NCBI GenBank assembly: GCA_019055375.1
Contig: JAHQIW010000486.1
Coordinates: 124,001-188,000, forward strand
Length of the DNA: 64,000 bases
Reading direction: 5' to 3'
Source: Parelaphostrongylus tenuis
Lineage: Eukaryota > Nematoda > Chromadorea > Rhabditida > Metastrongylidae
The notes under the pieces are model-generated. The model was not told the origin of the DNA, searched no databases, and worked only from the letters and a program-made list of their open reading frames with translations. Position numbers and translations under genes: made by a program. Shown here piece after piece: positions 34,218 to 47,000 of the stretch (position 1 is its first letter; each line of letters begins with the position of its first letter).

Positions 34218-35034
34218 TCTGTTACATAATGTCCTCATACTGTTTTGTTTAGTGTCAGTCTTAATTCTTCAGTTGAAATTTTATCTTCGCCTGTATCAGT
34301 TTCATTGCTGCTCCACTTTATTAGCGCATATGTGAGAAAGATTAGTCATTAAAGTGGTTCAGTCACGAAGTAAAGCAAGGTTAATGGAAAATGTTTGAAC
34401 TGCTCGCTACGTCCGCTCTGAAATAGAACATCAGCTGGGCCGTGAGAATAAGAATAAAACTTGGCACTAATTTGTTAAGCGTCTGATAAGAAGCCAGATA
34501 TGCTCACTGGTTGCTGGTTAACTCGTAGCACAAGGCATGCGCGCATGGTCTAAGCAGATACGGTAACTCTGGTCCTGTAAAACTATTTTCAAATCCCTTC
34601 AACCGTCTTTGAGCTCCCTTAGTGTTTTGCAAACCTAACGATAAAACGGTCCCTCAAGAGACCGGTTTTCCTCGTCAAAGAGGATTATAGTTACTAAACC
34701 ATTACAAACTTCAATGCGGCGCTGTGATGAGACAGAACGTCATGGTTTAAGGTGACTGGAAAGTGCTCCAGATTTACTTACTAGTTGACTATATGCTGCT
34801 GTTGGTCGAACCAAGACGAAATCGGCGCATAATCGAAAACAAGGTCCCATTAAATGTCAAATTCGCGCAAAGAATTTCAATTACCACCTACAAGGACGAA
34901 ATTCCCTACTAAACACATGCCTAGTTAATGCATTGCATCGTAATAATGATAGCAGCAAACGAACTTTGAGCAACTGTTGACTATAGGCTTTCATCACAAT
35001 ATTTTGTCAATTTAGACCGCTTTTGGCTGGTGGT
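34218..35034. other. No firmly supported gene
   Basis: One further open stretch after an AATTCTTCAG acceptor near 34280 could extend the preceding candidate by another route. Nothing decides it. Confidence 0.3.
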
Positions 35035-35310
35035 TAAATGTGCTCTGCGACACACTTAAACAATCAGTCGATGGTTGATAGTTCGATACCGGGCTTAAGG
35101 CTCACCAAGTCTCCCATCCCTCTGGAGTCGGTGATTTTGGCATCAGACTTGTCTGGAAGGATAGAATCTATGACTTGATAGATTAGCAGTTTTCCGTGAA
35201 TAATTGCAAAGACCAGATATGTACTCAATCACCTCAAACGAAGCTAAAAATTGAAGACGATTACATGGCACATTCCTCGAAGATGCATCAGTGCAAGACA
35301 TTTAGACTTC
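35035..35310 (+). mobile_element. F1 tRNA-derived SINE
   Basis: Head with TAGTTCGATACCGGGC, body with AGGCTCACCAAG, AGACTTGTCTGGAAGGATAG and AAAGACCAGATATG, and the 3' part AATTGAAGACGATTACATGGCACAT, in the order of the other F1 copies. Confidence 0.62.
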
Positions 35311-36356
35311 ATTTTATCATTTTGATTGTTTTGTTGCAATAAAGATAGGACTGGCGTTAACAGGTTAGTATATAAAGTAACTGAGAGATGACGTTTTGCA
35401 AGCAATGGTCATTTTAGCGGAATGACCCATGAAGCCTCCAAATAATGATAAATTAGTGAAATGAACAGCGAACTGCAGCCACTGAAAATATCCATATGCA
35501 AGAGATCAGATCACTTCTGATAGTTTATAATAATCATCACATTACGAGCCTTAGCTATATACAATTCGGATATCTTTTGGGGAAAAAAATAGCTGGTATA
35601 CATTTCATTTGATTCACTATAAAAGCCACTTACCACATGTTGATGATGATGGAGGCAATTTTAGACCACATCAAAGAAGTGGTATCCCATATACCATCAA
35701 ATTCGTCGTCGGGATCTCAATATTCGTCAGTTTATACACAGGAGTTACTTTCAAAACCTTGGAGTTCAAACGCCATATAAGAATGTTCTCAATTATCTGA
35801 GTGCTGGCTAAACTGCCTCAAAATGCTACCTATATCGAGTCGGTGACATCATAACACATATGTTTTTTGTTGTTTGACTCGCCTTAGCATATTCCATTTT
35901 CGCCGTCCATTTTCGTTATGTTTACTACTTTGCGTCTGCTTTCCATGAAGATTTTCAAATTCAAATTCGGTTGCAACTCGAGAACTATCACTTTTCTATG
36001 AGTGCCGCGAAAACTGATCGACATGATTTATCCGTGAATCTTATAATCGTTTCATCTCAGAGTTCACACAAATTCACATAAGCAGTGGCCGGCCTTTATA
36101 GACTAGAGGTAAACTTGATGCAGAAAATACTGGCACGTATTTGCAATATTGGCGGTGTTGAACCCCGTGATTGTTAATGACCAGCCTATATTCCATATCA
36201 GGGAATGATAAGATTTCATCTCGCCAACGTAGTGAAGAAGCAAAGAATACACAGCCTCTTGTTTAAATTTGTACCTAAGGTTTCTTCCTGCTCAAAATTA
36301 CGCTCAAGGGATAAGCTGTTAGACATGCTAGGACGGAAAATCCTCGACGTTGTAAT
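35311..36356. other. No supported gene
   Basis: Two overlapping frames near 35609-35800 are open in the same direction, one with an ATG at 35638. A TATAAAAG lies only about 20 bases upstream. No splice partner or family match is seen. Confidence 0.3.
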
Positions 36357-37165
36357 GGGTTAAGCAAAAAGTTTTGTCAAACTCTTGAAAGTTCCAATAG
36401 ATCCTTTCATTATTATTTGAGCCAACATGAGCCACTCTTGAAAGTTTCATTTTTTGATTATTTTGTGTTGTTTATGCTGACAATTTTGTATACATTTATC
36501 TACTGAGTTAACTTAAGCTCCAAAATGCCTACTGAACAGGATAAATTGGGTGCGTTGTCCACTATTATTGGGCAAAAAGTTTGACTATTCTTAATGCTGT
36601 CGATCAGATTAATTTGGGTGAAGGTGCTGATGCGGCGGTAATATCGCCTGTGAGCGGATGGCTCAAGTGGTCCAGGGAAGACGGTTTTGATCTTAAAAAC
36701 ATGTCTTGTCTCGTTCTGGCCAGTCATCTATTCTGAATCAAAATGACATCAAGCCGCTTTCAGTACTGAGCATTCATTCAGCACTCGTGATTTGGCTGAA
36801 GAGCTTGGTGTTTCGCGGTGGGGTCGTTGTCAGTAAGTTGCACCAATATGGCTTTATCCACAAGAAGCCTCCCCGTGAACCGAATAACCTCAATCTCATT
36901 ATGGCCTCTCCCGGCCAATTGAAGAGCTTGTTAATGGCCGTCGATTTCAATCACCTAATGAAGCTGAAGAAGTATGTCAAGAGTTTCTCGATTGAAACGA
37001 ACCGTATTGTTACAACGAGCAGATCCCGAATCTTATAGAACGATGACAGAAAGTCGTGGACAATGGTGATCTATAATTTGAAGAATAATTTTTATTGTTT
37101 TTGTTGTCAGTTTGCGTATAAAAACGACACTTTCAAAAATTTCCCAGAAAATTTCGCTCAACCCT
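36357..37165 (+). mobile_element. Mariner relic, internally deleted, with terminal repeats
   Basis: Ends match as inverted repeats (left GGGTTAAGCAAAAAGTTTTG, right read inward GGGTTGAGCGAAATTTTCTG). The plus strand keeps the second DNA-binding part (FSTRDLAEELGVSRW, then HQYGFIHKKPPREPN) and the C-terminus (NEAEEVCQEFLD, PNLIER, QKVVDNGDL, FEE and stop), with several in-frame stops and shifts. The catalytic domain between REPN and the C-terminus is missing. A short R1 end (TATTATTTGAGCCAACATGAG, about 36410-36430) sits inside the left part. Confidence 0.8.
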
Positions 37166-37430
37166 AACTATGGCGTATAACTCTGACGGACTAATGCGGG
37201 TTAATCAACACACATGACATATTGAGGACTTGGAACATTCGCTTGTGAGCCATTTTAAGTTTTCTAGTAGCTTTTGGTGACCGAGAAATAATGAAATTGA
37301 TAGGCTGGTTATCGAATTGAGACTTACCAGGGTTAATGACTCCAGAGTAGCAACCTCAGTAAGGCTTCACATATTCTTGCAGTTTATTATAGTAAATTGT
37401 ATTTTATTATAATACTACTACATTATTATA

Positions 37431-37796
37431 TTTGAGGTTGAGGAAAAAGTTCCTTAACATTAGCTGAAAATTCAAAGCTTATTCATGAATTCAATTAAAA
37501 GCAACAATAATTATTATTCAAAATGGAGGTCATCATTGTCCACGATCTTTTACCAACAATCTATAAACTTTCGGATTTCTCTCAAACTTTCTTGATATAT
37601 ACCATTCCCTGAATTTTGAATGAAAAAAAACTCCAGCCATACTTGTTCACCTTGATCAAATGTCTTGAATCGGTAACCACATGGAAAATGTTTCATTGAG
37701 TGAAAAAGAACATAATTGGACGGCACAGCATGTGATCTATAGGCTGGGTGAGGCAAGACCTCTACTCCTTCCAATTTATCGAACTTTTCCTTAGTC
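37431..37796 (-). mobile_element. Mariner C-terminal fragment
   Basis: The minus strand reads GVEVLPHPAYRSHAVPSNY, then FHSMKHFPCGYRFKTF and, further on, SLREIRKFIDC, which is the standard order of a mariner transposase C-terminal third. The 3' end GAGGTTGAGGAAAAAGTTCC matches the solo end at 26699. The upstream two thirds are replaced by an R1 repeat that begins at about 37797. Confidence 0.75.
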
Positions 37797-38165
37797 TATA
37801 ATTGTTATTTGAGCCAACTTGTCATGTGGTCTGTTGAATGGGCTCTTGTACAGCCCGATACACGTGTTTCAACCTCAACAGTCTCATCAGTCGGGCAGAA
37901 CGCTCCGTCTTCTAGCTAATCCTTTGTGGGTCCCCAATCCTAAACTAAGAGTACGAGACGGTGAACAATTTACACTAAACTGCTGTTAAGTGAAAATCGG
38001 CAGAACAGCAGTTTTTTACACTATATTGCTCTTGACTGGTATTTGATAAATTATGGTGTTCTTTTTGAGTGTTTCCTCAAGATCACGCCCAAATTTCAAT
38101 ATACCTCATCATTGTTATGTGAGCCAACTTGTCTTGTGGTCTGTTAAGTCTCTTGTTTTTTGTTC
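37797..38165 (+). repeat. Two R1 ends in tandem
   Basis: The R1 start (TTATTTGAGCCAACTTGTCATG) with the core (GATACACGTGTTTCAACCTCAAC) is followed about 320 bases later by a second start (CAAATTTCAATATACCTCAT, then GTGAGCCAACTTGTC) in the same orientation. Confidence 0.5.
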
Positions 38166-41100
38166 CTTAATCTTCTTTGCTGTGTGGGGTTTGCCACCGT
38201 CTTGCTGAAACAACGCGCTTTCGACGAATCAATGTCGGGTGTAGGCAACGTAACCGCCTAAAATCAAGTACTCTTTTTTGGTTACTTATTAGTCAGATTT
38301 GCAAAGCTGAAAGGCATTATAACGAATATAGGAGCTGTTCGAATGATGAAACCTAATGCGCAGCTTAGATGCGTGGCAAAAAAGCATGAAAAAGTTTTTA
38401 CTGATACCACATCAATTTACTCAGAGATTTTCGGGGGTTGAAGTTGATTCAAGTGGTTCTTTCTAAGTGAATGTAGTACGACGAAGTAGGAAATAATCTA
38501 TTAACTCCTAGATTTTAAATTTTGGTAGATAGTACTGTGTATGGCCTTTACAAGCAGTGCGATGTGCTTGAAATCTGTTGTGAATATTTGTTGCGGATTT
38601 CCTTGATAGATTTTCTAAGGTCATGAGCTTCAATTCTGTTAAAGTGGTCGCGTTAAATAAATTTGATTTAAAGTAAGCTCTTTCAAACAAAATCACGGAA
38701 TTCAGGTAGGCAAACGTACTTGACAGCACATTTTACGTCTTTCTCTCGCCTGTTCTGAAAAGGCCAGAAGAAACAAAATTTCACAAAGAATTAATTTGTC
38801 AAATCGTGTTCGCTTTTTCGAGTTCATAAGAAATATGTTATCATTATTGAGGTTAGCATTGGCATTTCCCTTATTATCACAAACGACTTGCTAATTTTCG
38901 GATCCTCTTCTACTATAACATAGGCAAGGTGCCGCGCTAGGCGGGGCGATGAACAGCATATAAGTTCCCACTATAGCAGTCGTTCTCGGCAGCCGAATGG
39001 ACTTTTTCAGTTTTGCTCATTCCTAAGCATCCACATTGCTGTGAAAAGTATCGTTTAGGTTGACAAAGAGTAAAAGAGAACACAGTCAGATCAAAACGAA
39101 CTTCTATATACTCGACATCATCGTCATGTCGCGATGACGTATACTTGCGATGATATTCACGCGACCCACTGGGTAACTTCAATTTCGCCGCTAACTAGTA
39201 GAACTTTTTTTTTACCAAAACTCTCACATTTCGCATAGTACAAGGCTCGTCTGCGTAAACATCGAACTAGTAACGAAGTCACGCAGAAGAATTAGGAGAA
39301 TGATGAATGGCATCAACGTGAGCTTTTTTCGGTTCTTATAAAAGTTTACCTTATCAGACTGTTAGGTGTACGGCAAAACATCGTTCGTTAGAGTTAATCG
39401 GTATTACGATGGGGTTCTCGATCAACACTGTTCGAACTTGAGCGACCACTTTGACGGAATCGTCAACGTTCAGCATTATAGAGAGAAACGATGTCTCGTT
39501 ATTGTAATGGTGTACATTCAACCGTCAAGTGAGACTAGTCACGTCAATTCATCTATAAACTGCAAGTTTTTGCAGTCACTATATTAGTTCAGCTATCGCA
39601 AACGCATTACCAGAACACCTTCAATGACATCGTTTCTATTCATATCTTCATATATCTTCTATCTACCTTGATTCACTTTCAAATAAAATGTGGAGAATTT
39701 TTGACTAAGCCAAACATGAGAACTGAAATCTTGTAAGGCATTGAATAGTAGACAGTTGAATAGAGTTTCATGTGCAAATCTTATTGCTGAATTCCGCAAG
39801 AAATAAACGGCATTCAAATACTGCATCATCGAAACAGCATTGAGATTCTAACCAATGCGTACTAGATCTTCACATTACACGCGAGTTTTTGTTATTGCTG
39901 GCATTACAATGCGCGGCGTGCTTTCTCGCAATTTTTTGGCGAAGCTTGATATCGATTTTCGATTAAACTATGGGAACAGAGAAAGATTTTCCGCTCAAAA
40001 AACAAAACATAAGTGTAAACTTGACTTAATGGTGAAAAATGTCATCTATTCTTTACTGGCTAAATCTTTTCCAACTGTAAATAAATCAGTGCTGTGGAGC
40101 AACAGAAGCACTAGTGGTATTCATCTCATAGTTATGTTTGAGCAGCGAAAACGTGTGTTCAAAACTTACTTGTCTGACAATTGTGGCTCATATTAATAGA
40201 TAAAAAGATCTAACTGAAATAACGGTCTACAGTGTTCTTGAGATTTCGAAGTCAGAGGCAATGATGCTGCACTAAACAACAGATGCTTTTAGAATTAGCC
40301 TTTTTATACTGTCCTCCTAATACTCCTTCAAATCTATCAGGGCAGACAATGAGAAGGCGCGAGAATTTTCGTGCAAGGCTATATGGGGGCTTTGACAATG
40401 ATTATCTCGACCAATATTCAGCGATTATCATTTGTAAGCTTGGCTAGCGACCGACAACACACAACTCTATAGCCATCAATGAAGAGGAAGCTGCTAAATA
40501 ACATAATGAAGAAATGTTGGAAAAAATGAAGATGAATATGCCGGTCTTTTTTTTCTGAAATGCAATAAGGGGTTGTCAATGATTTTGATCGTATAAAGAG
40601 GAAATTATCTTCTTTTATTGTTAATTGGATTCATCGAAACATAGGAAAAATTGATGAAAACCCGATGAAAACCAGATGACCTTTTTCGTGCCACTGTCAT
40701 TGACTTTGCTGAGAAGGAATTTGTTGAGCGCTATTCATGGTGTTATGCCCTGTTTTTCTTGTATTTTGCCTTTGTACAACCGCACTAGAAAATTTGCACT
40801 AATTAGAAAAGGTTCAAGATGAAAAGCAGAACTCGTTTGTTGACCTTCATTACGCAGCTCCAGCGATGTTATGGATGAACACATTTTGTCATTTATGTGA
40901 TAAGTCACCTAAGATTTTTTTAGATTTTTTGTTCAATATGTCGTGCTACAAATCACACATGAATTTTTCCACCAAAATTCTTGCAAGCCATGAATGTTGA
41001 TAAGTGTAGTGATATCCTCGAAACTAAGGGCTCTCATATCAGAGTTCAGAGCCTTTTAGTTTTTTCTTAGTCGCTCCTTTGTGAGCGTATTTTTATACTG

Positions 41101-41659
41101 TTCACGATATGAACGCCAGAGTTATATATGCAAGACTTTCCCAAAACTTCACTCGCTTCCCTCTCATTCAAGAACCCGTATACTGGTTCTGGTTGTCAAA
41201 GGTTGGCAAACTTTTCTGCCGTAATATTTACTCAAGAGCTCAAATGAATGCCACAATCTTGTCAAACATGCCACCTGACGTAAAACAACCTCGAACTTCT
41301 TAGAAAACGCTGTTGATTGATCTCAGCATTGATCAACAAATCTGTGTTTTTTATGACTATGCACGTTATTAACAATAAAATTTATATTATTCAAAAAAAT
41401 TTTTAACAAAAGAAATTTTAAAAAATATTCAACAAAATAAGTTATTAACAATGAAATTTATTGAGCACAATTTAGTACAATAATAATGGATGCCGTTTCG
41501 GCGTTTTCGCCCCTTCAGAGCATAGAAGAGTTAAATTGGCACAGTATTCAGTTTACTCAATGAAATATACAGAAAGATAAAGCAAACAAAGCTCAACATG
41601 TAAATGCTCCATAGCACAGTAAATAGATTCCACTTTTCATTTACTCATCCACTGATTTG
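38166..41659. other. Long gene-poor stretch
   Basis: About 3.5 kb, AT-rich. Two weak points are a minus-strand frame at 38937-39190 with balanced composition, and just upstream of it an ATG at 39313 that opens a hydrophobic frame (MPFIILLILLRDFV) 21 bases after a TTATAAG. They do not join in a way that keeps the longer frame open. Not called. Confidence 0.35.
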
Positions 41660-41935
41660 AGGGCGCGTATGGCGTAGTGGTTATGGGTGCCCTGTGACAC
41701 ACATAGTCTATGGTTAGATCCCGCCTCCAAGGCTCACTAATCCTTCCATACCTCACAGTTCAGCTAATCGCCACCAGACTAGTATGAGATTCAGCGGCGC
41801 TGACTATCCGTAAGCCATTATGAGTCATTGCAAAGGTCAGGTTTGCATTCATTCGCCCTCATAATGATTAATGGATTTCGAATGCACGGGGCATCCCCAA
41901 AGGACTGATTAACGACACAATGTTCATCTTCTTTC
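41660..41935 (+). mobile_element. F1 tRNA-derived SINE
   Basis: A good A-box (GTATGGCGTAGTGGTTATGG), a decayed B-box (TGGTTAGATCCCG), AGGCTCACTAATCC, AAAGGTCAGGTTTGCATTCA and the GCACGGGGCATCCCC 3' part occur in F1 order. It is the copy with the best preserved A-box. Confidence 0.65.
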
Positions 41936-42728
41936 ACTTCGATCTGTTGGAAAACAATGGCATACGGCTCAAAGAAGGGCTAAGAGAGTACTTGCGAATT
42001 TAGATGAATGTAAGTCATCTTTTATGCCGCTTACAGCTTTACTCTATTGACGGAATGGAGTGAGACAAGCGGAATTCCTCTAAGCGTAGATCGTGTCCCC
42101 GCATGTGAATTGATAATGGCAACTGGCTATTGAACTCGCCATGAGAATTGTCAAAAGATAGTCATAGATTGGAATTAATCCCTCAATACGTATCTTTTCT
42201 ATATAAATTAAGCCGATGTCCCATCAAGAATCATGTTAGGCCTTTATCGACAGTTATCAAAATACTACATAGTGCAAATGGTTCGAGATTACCAGTGAAA
42301 AGTACTTAGATGAGGTTAACAGAGCTCTCCGTACTCGACATAATTTGTTTGGAAATGTAAAAGCACCGGCCTTATATCGTCTGGACCCTCGTTAGCACTC
42401 AATATAGTCCAATTCACCTGCTTCTACGATGCTTCAATCCATTCGAATGCACTGTACTACGAATTGATCAACATCTAATGCTGTAACCTTCATCTTGTAT
42501 TGTTAGATCTTCCTACCCTATCTTCTGAATTACGGAATGGTAAAATGCATTCCTGACGACTGACTGAAATCCCACTGAAAGCTCTTTCAGAAAAAGTTCG
42601 AAAATGTTTTGTGAATATTCGGGTTTCTATATTTAGGTGGTATTTTCTTCAATTCAAAAAAAATGATAAATCATTATACTAAGCCGATAAACTCCATAAA
42701 GAACAAAAGATACGGAAAAAAGTTCGTA
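41936..42728. other. No supported gene
   Basis: AT-rich spacer between an F1 element and the 3' end of the glutathione peroxidase transcription unit. Confidence 0.4.
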
Positions 42729-42734
42729 TTTATT
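42729..42734 (-). promoter_or_regulatory. Candidate poly(A) signal of the glutathione peroxidase gene
   Basis: AATAAA on the minus strand, about 235 bases downstream of the stop codon. It would give a 3' UTR of ordinary length. Confidence 0.5.
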
Positions 42735-42967
42735 TACATACGAAATTTAGAAACTGCATGAGTTATTCCATCGATTTTACGTGAACAAAAAGCGTTATTG
42801 TACAACCCGACGATGGAGCGTCATAATGCAAGGTAACTGCTAAACTTAACTCGGGTAATTTTAACAGAACTCATGAACAGGCAAGATCCACAAATAGGCC
42901 GATCGACCGCACTGAATTCAATAAGAAAACGCAATATACCAAACTATTCAATTGGTCATTAAGAATG

Positions 42968-44854
42968 TTATGGACTCTCATTCATGAGTTGGTTGATAAA
43001 CGGTTGTATGACTTCACCATGGCTCCATGCTGTAGGATGGAAACGGAAACGAGGGCGACCCTGCAAATGTTATTTGAAAAACTTCAGAAAATTGAAGAAT
43101 TTTAGTTTATCGATTATTGTAGTCTGCAACCTTTCTGTCAACAAGGAATTTCTCAAAGTTCCATGTGATATCATTCTGTCGAACAGGGTTGTACATCAGC
43201 TCGTCAGTCTTCCCAATTTTTTCCACGGTTTGTGGGCAGCTCTCCTGTAAGAATTGTTCATGAAAGTGATTAACCTTCTGCACTCATCCAGTGGTTCCAC
43301 ACCAAAATTAGTTCCTAAGTGGGCTAAGGTGTCAAATTGCACAAGTAAGCAAGTATCCACTTTTCCAAACCTTTTCTCAGCAAAAATTGCAACTAGGAAA
43401 ACAGTGATTCAGACAACTAGATTATTTTGCTAAGAGATTTAAAATGGAGAGACGTTTGGCGAACTTCTTGGCATAGAGGACCACGGATGACATGAAAATG
43501 AATCACTCAAGGCCATCTGTTTCAGTATATATTGTCGCGGGGATAAAAAGAAGGCAAGATGCAACAACAAGCATTAAAACTGCTTTCTTCTTCACATGAG
43601 CACATCACTCATTTTTCGTAATACCAAACAGAAATCGTAATGTAATGCTGCCAAGTTCTTTCAACAAAGAAATCAAATAAGTTAACAAGCTTGCATACTA
43701 AGAGATGCTCATCACCTTCAAAAATTCATATAGTGGATGATGATTCTCGCCGTTAACGTCGATTTTTCCGTAAACGTGGAGATTCTGATGAGGCTTCCAT
43801 CCATTGCCTGGTCGAACGTACATAATCCCATTCATTAGTTCATGATTTTCTGCCGGTTCCTATATTTGGAGCAAATCCAGTATCCAGAGAGAACATTTTA
43901 TCAAAATTAAAAGATCTTCAAGTGCTATAATGGGGCAGGAACAGGCAAATTTCGATAGCTTCTCACCTGCAAGTAGAACTGGTTACAGGGAAATGCAAGG
44001 ATGGTGAAACCGCCATTCGCGTTTTTCTCGATTAACGGGTTGAAATCGGTGTATTGTTGCGTGTAAGCTGAAACCGTTGATAAAGCCAACTATATTACCA
44101 TTGCCAGCTGCTCTAGCAAGAAAAATACATTGCATTTGATTAGAATTGATCTATTTCAAAATTCTTCATTTGACATGGTACTCTCATGTATATCGAGTGT
44201 TTACGCTTAATTCTATTTGAGAAGTGATGAAAAATTGCGCTTGACCGGTTACGTAGGGAAGCTGAGCTGGTAGAATAGTGAAAAAATGAACGCGAACGAT
44301 CGAGCCCTATCACAATCATTTTACATTTGAGAATGAATTCAAAATGTTGTATGTGTACAATAGTGTTAAAGTCACAACATAGCTTTACTTCGTTAGCACT
44401 CTACAGATGACAGATGCATAAAATTGAAGGAAAGAAGACAAAATGACTAAAAGATTTACCACAGAAGGTGGCGACATTTATTATCAGAAGAACTTGTCCT
44501 TTGTACTGTGACAGGTCGGTGAACTCTCCTTGAAGAGTTTCTACCTGAGATACAATAACATTGAGCTTTTCGCTTTTCAAATAATTAGCAGATCGAATTC
44601 ACACGAATTCACCTGGAAATCATAGATGGACTGATTCAAGTCTTTGCACTGACTCCATCGTGTCGTTTCATCAATTAATTTTGGACCTTAAATAAGCTTC
44701 CATCGAGCAATACTTTCAGAAAGACAATAGCCATGAGTGTGAAAAGAAAATTATTAGTTTCTGTCTCAATTTGATGTCGAAAGGCGATCCTAGTACCTGG
44801 TTGAGCGGCCGTGAAAACTACGAGGGACAAGATGAGGGACACCAATAAGAGCAT
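42968..44854 (-). CDS. Secreted glutathione peroxidase, cysteine type (complete)
   Basis: Seven exons join in phase with GT-AG introns: 44797-44854, 44613-44686, 44460-44544, 43967-44067, 43716-43859, 43131-43244 and 42968-43060. The product has 222 residues, a usual length for the family. It begins with a signal peptide ([18 protein letters not shown]). The active-site block NVATFCAYTQQY has Cys72, encoded by TGT, where vertebrate GPx has selenocysteine. FPCNQF supplies Gln102, and WNFEKFLV supplies Trp182 and Asn183 of the catalytic tetrad. Also seen are [28 protein letters not shown], and RFRFHPTAW near the end. These enzymes reduce hydroperoxides. The nematode secreted forms, such as the cuticular gp29 of filariae, act outside cells and reduce mainly lipid hydroperoxides (family knowledge). 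The ATG is the first in frame after a TATA-like box. Confidence 0.96.
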
Positions 44855-44892
44855 GATGAGCGCGGGCGATTGCCTACCACCTTGAACACCTC

Positions 44893-44900
44893 CTTATATA
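44893..44900 (-). promoter_or_regulatory. TATA-like box of the glutathione peroxidase gene
   Basis: TATATAAG on the minus strand, about 38 bases before the start codon. It implies a very short 5' UTR if used directly. No clear splice-leader acceptor lies between it and the ATG. Confidence 0.45.
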
Positions 44901-45869
44901 TTGCGCCAAGCAGTGGTTAGACGACATTCGCAAGAGAGCGGGGCGGGATCAAAGGACAATTACCCCCAACCACCACAATAACGTCGTGCAGACGACGCAC
45001 AAAAACTCACGTTCATACAGAAACTCACCTTCACATAAAAACATTAATTGGATGCAAAAATAGCTATGCACTATCAAATATATGAAAAATGTAAACACAA
45101 AAGTCACATGACCACAGAAATGTGATCAAGAGTTCAACGCTCCCACAGAAAATCAGGTTTAGAGACATAAATAAGATCGGTCTGAAATATACATCATATT
45201 CTGTCACTCACAATCTATCGATCACATCAGTTATCTACTACTTATAAAGAATTCTTTCCAGTTTCGGATTTTTCAGTTCGCTTTTGGAAGAATCTGCCAA
45301 TCTTCGATAAATTTTCCCCTATAAATTTTAGTAACCTACGCGCTCATTGACAACTCAGATACAAACTTTTGCCACGACGAATATAGGAAACTTCCGCTTA
45401 AATTTTTGATATCATTGACACGATGGATCGGATTGCATGGGGAACGCCTTATCTAAATAAACAGTCTGTATAGGTCAATTATTTTCTTTTCAATTCATTA
45501 TCATTATGAGGATATGATTCGTTACGAGTACAAAATGTATAATTGAAAATGCTCCATGTCCGGAACATTTCTGTTCAAACTAGTCGATACTGGCAAAGAG
45601 ACGAGAGAATAAGTAAGAAAATATAAAAAAATAAGAAAATATAGGGATAAAAAGTAGGAAATCACAAATGAAGCAATGTGAACTTTTGAGAAAAAGCTAG
45701 CGCCTTCACTTCAAAAAGTTTTGACTTTTCCACTCAATCGCTAAGTATAATAATTAGCTTGAATGCCTCAAGTTCTTTTCATTTATATCTCCTAAAGATT
45801 TCACCTGCTACGTCGCTCCCACTGTATTTTCGACTGATCACAAAAAAAATCGCTCCTGTCCTTGGAATA
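44901..45869. other. Upstream region of the glutathione peroxidase gene
   Basis: AT-rich after the first 100 bases; no gene recognised apart from the candidate exons beginning at 45870. Confidence 0.35.
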
Positions 45870-46204
45870 TCAGTCGTAAATCGACACACCTCCTCGATCC
45901 ACAGTTCTCGCCAACTGCAAGGTAACAATACGAGAGCGCTCTAGCACGGATATCTTGAGATTCTAAGGGAAATCACGCTCAACCAACATTCACTATGTCA
46001 ATCGGCATTCGAACCCACATACAAACCTGATCATCTGCAAGGATTTTCGAATAAGATCCACTGAAATCGAGTGAGAGATATGATTGGGGTAATGTTGATT
46101 TAAAAAAATGAGGGTTACACTAGTGTTTACGTGATTTTTAGGCGCTCATCAATGAGATTTTCCACTATCAAATATTCTTTCATGGAATGCAAATTCGATT
46201 TCTC
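45870..46204 (-). CDS. Possible three-exon C-terminal gene fragment
   Basis: Minus-strand exons 46131-46204 (after CATTTTCTAG, donor AC|GTAAAC), 46027-46060 (after CTCGATTTCAG, donor CAG|GTTTGT) and 45870-45914 (after TTACCTTGCAG, ending TGA) join in phase. They give 50 residues: HSMKEYLIVENLIDERLKI, then SYSKILADDQLARTVDRG and SIYD. The acceptors are good. The family is not recognised. A second phase through the last two exons stays open longer, up to a donor at 45805 (LWIEEVCRFTTDIPR), and could continue into a further exon near 45600. Both cannot be right, and both could be chance. It lies upstream of the peroxidase gene, same strand. Confidence 0.35.
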
Positions 46205-46894
46205 CTAGAAAATGAGTTTTTCTTGTTGTGAACGCGATGAAAGTTACTGTTAGAAGAACGTTCTCCCGTTTTCTTATTCTTTCATACCATTATAAATCTA
46301 ATTTTCACAGCAAAAGACTTTCGATACTTTTAGTGTGACGAGAGTCGCTGATAAAGGAATGTTGTTACATTACCAGCATTCTTACACAAGAAAAAATAAT
46401 TCAATTTTTTTTCTCATAACATACGCCTCCTACTCAAGAAATAATAACGGTCACCGTTAGAAGAGCCTTATTTTTCTATGTATACACCATTCCAAATTCT
46501 TTACTTCGAGAACTTTTTTAGTTCTTGAAGTAAACAAGTCCGTCATGCGTTGCCTCGACATTTTGTTCATATTGAGTCTTTTAAATACATTTATACGTAA
46601 CATTGAAGATAACTGATTAATCGGCCGTCAAAACGAGCGCTCGCTGATGAAGGCGTTACCTGAATCCAAACAAATCCCAGCACTCTTTTTTACGACGTCT
46701 GGTCTCGAAGTAGTGAGCAAATAATTCTCACCGGGTTTGCTCTGGTAATCATTTATTCGTATCAAACCCAGCTGAGCTAACAGCTATCGAAATCAAGAAA
46801 AATGCGTTTATTTTAGATAATTTACAAGAATTCTTCAATTTGGTCTTTGACAACTTCGCTATTATACACTGAAGAAAGAATGATCACAGATCAT
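46205..46894. other. No supported gene; F3-like flank
   Basis: About 46740-46800 resembles the palindromic flanks of F3 elements (CTGAGCTAACAGCTATCG). Nothing else is recognised. Confidence 0.3.
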
Positions 46895-47000
46895 ATACAC
46901 CCCGGTAGTGTAGTAATTAGCACGTGTCTTTGGCAGAGGTGAAGTGCGGGTTCAACTCCCCTTGAGATGCAGAATTTTGCTTATCACTCAGCAACCTCGA
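46895..47000 (+). repeat. F3 tRNA-derived element, short
   Basis: CCCCGGTAGTGTAGTAATTAGC, GGGTTCAACTCCCCTTGAG and the shared TTTTGCTTATCACTCAGC end occur in F3 order, without a visible inverted partner. Confidence 0.5.

Noticed and set aside
42984..43250. 88-codon plus-strand frame
   Set aside because: Shadow of glutathione peroxidase exons 6 and 7, which are on the minus strand.
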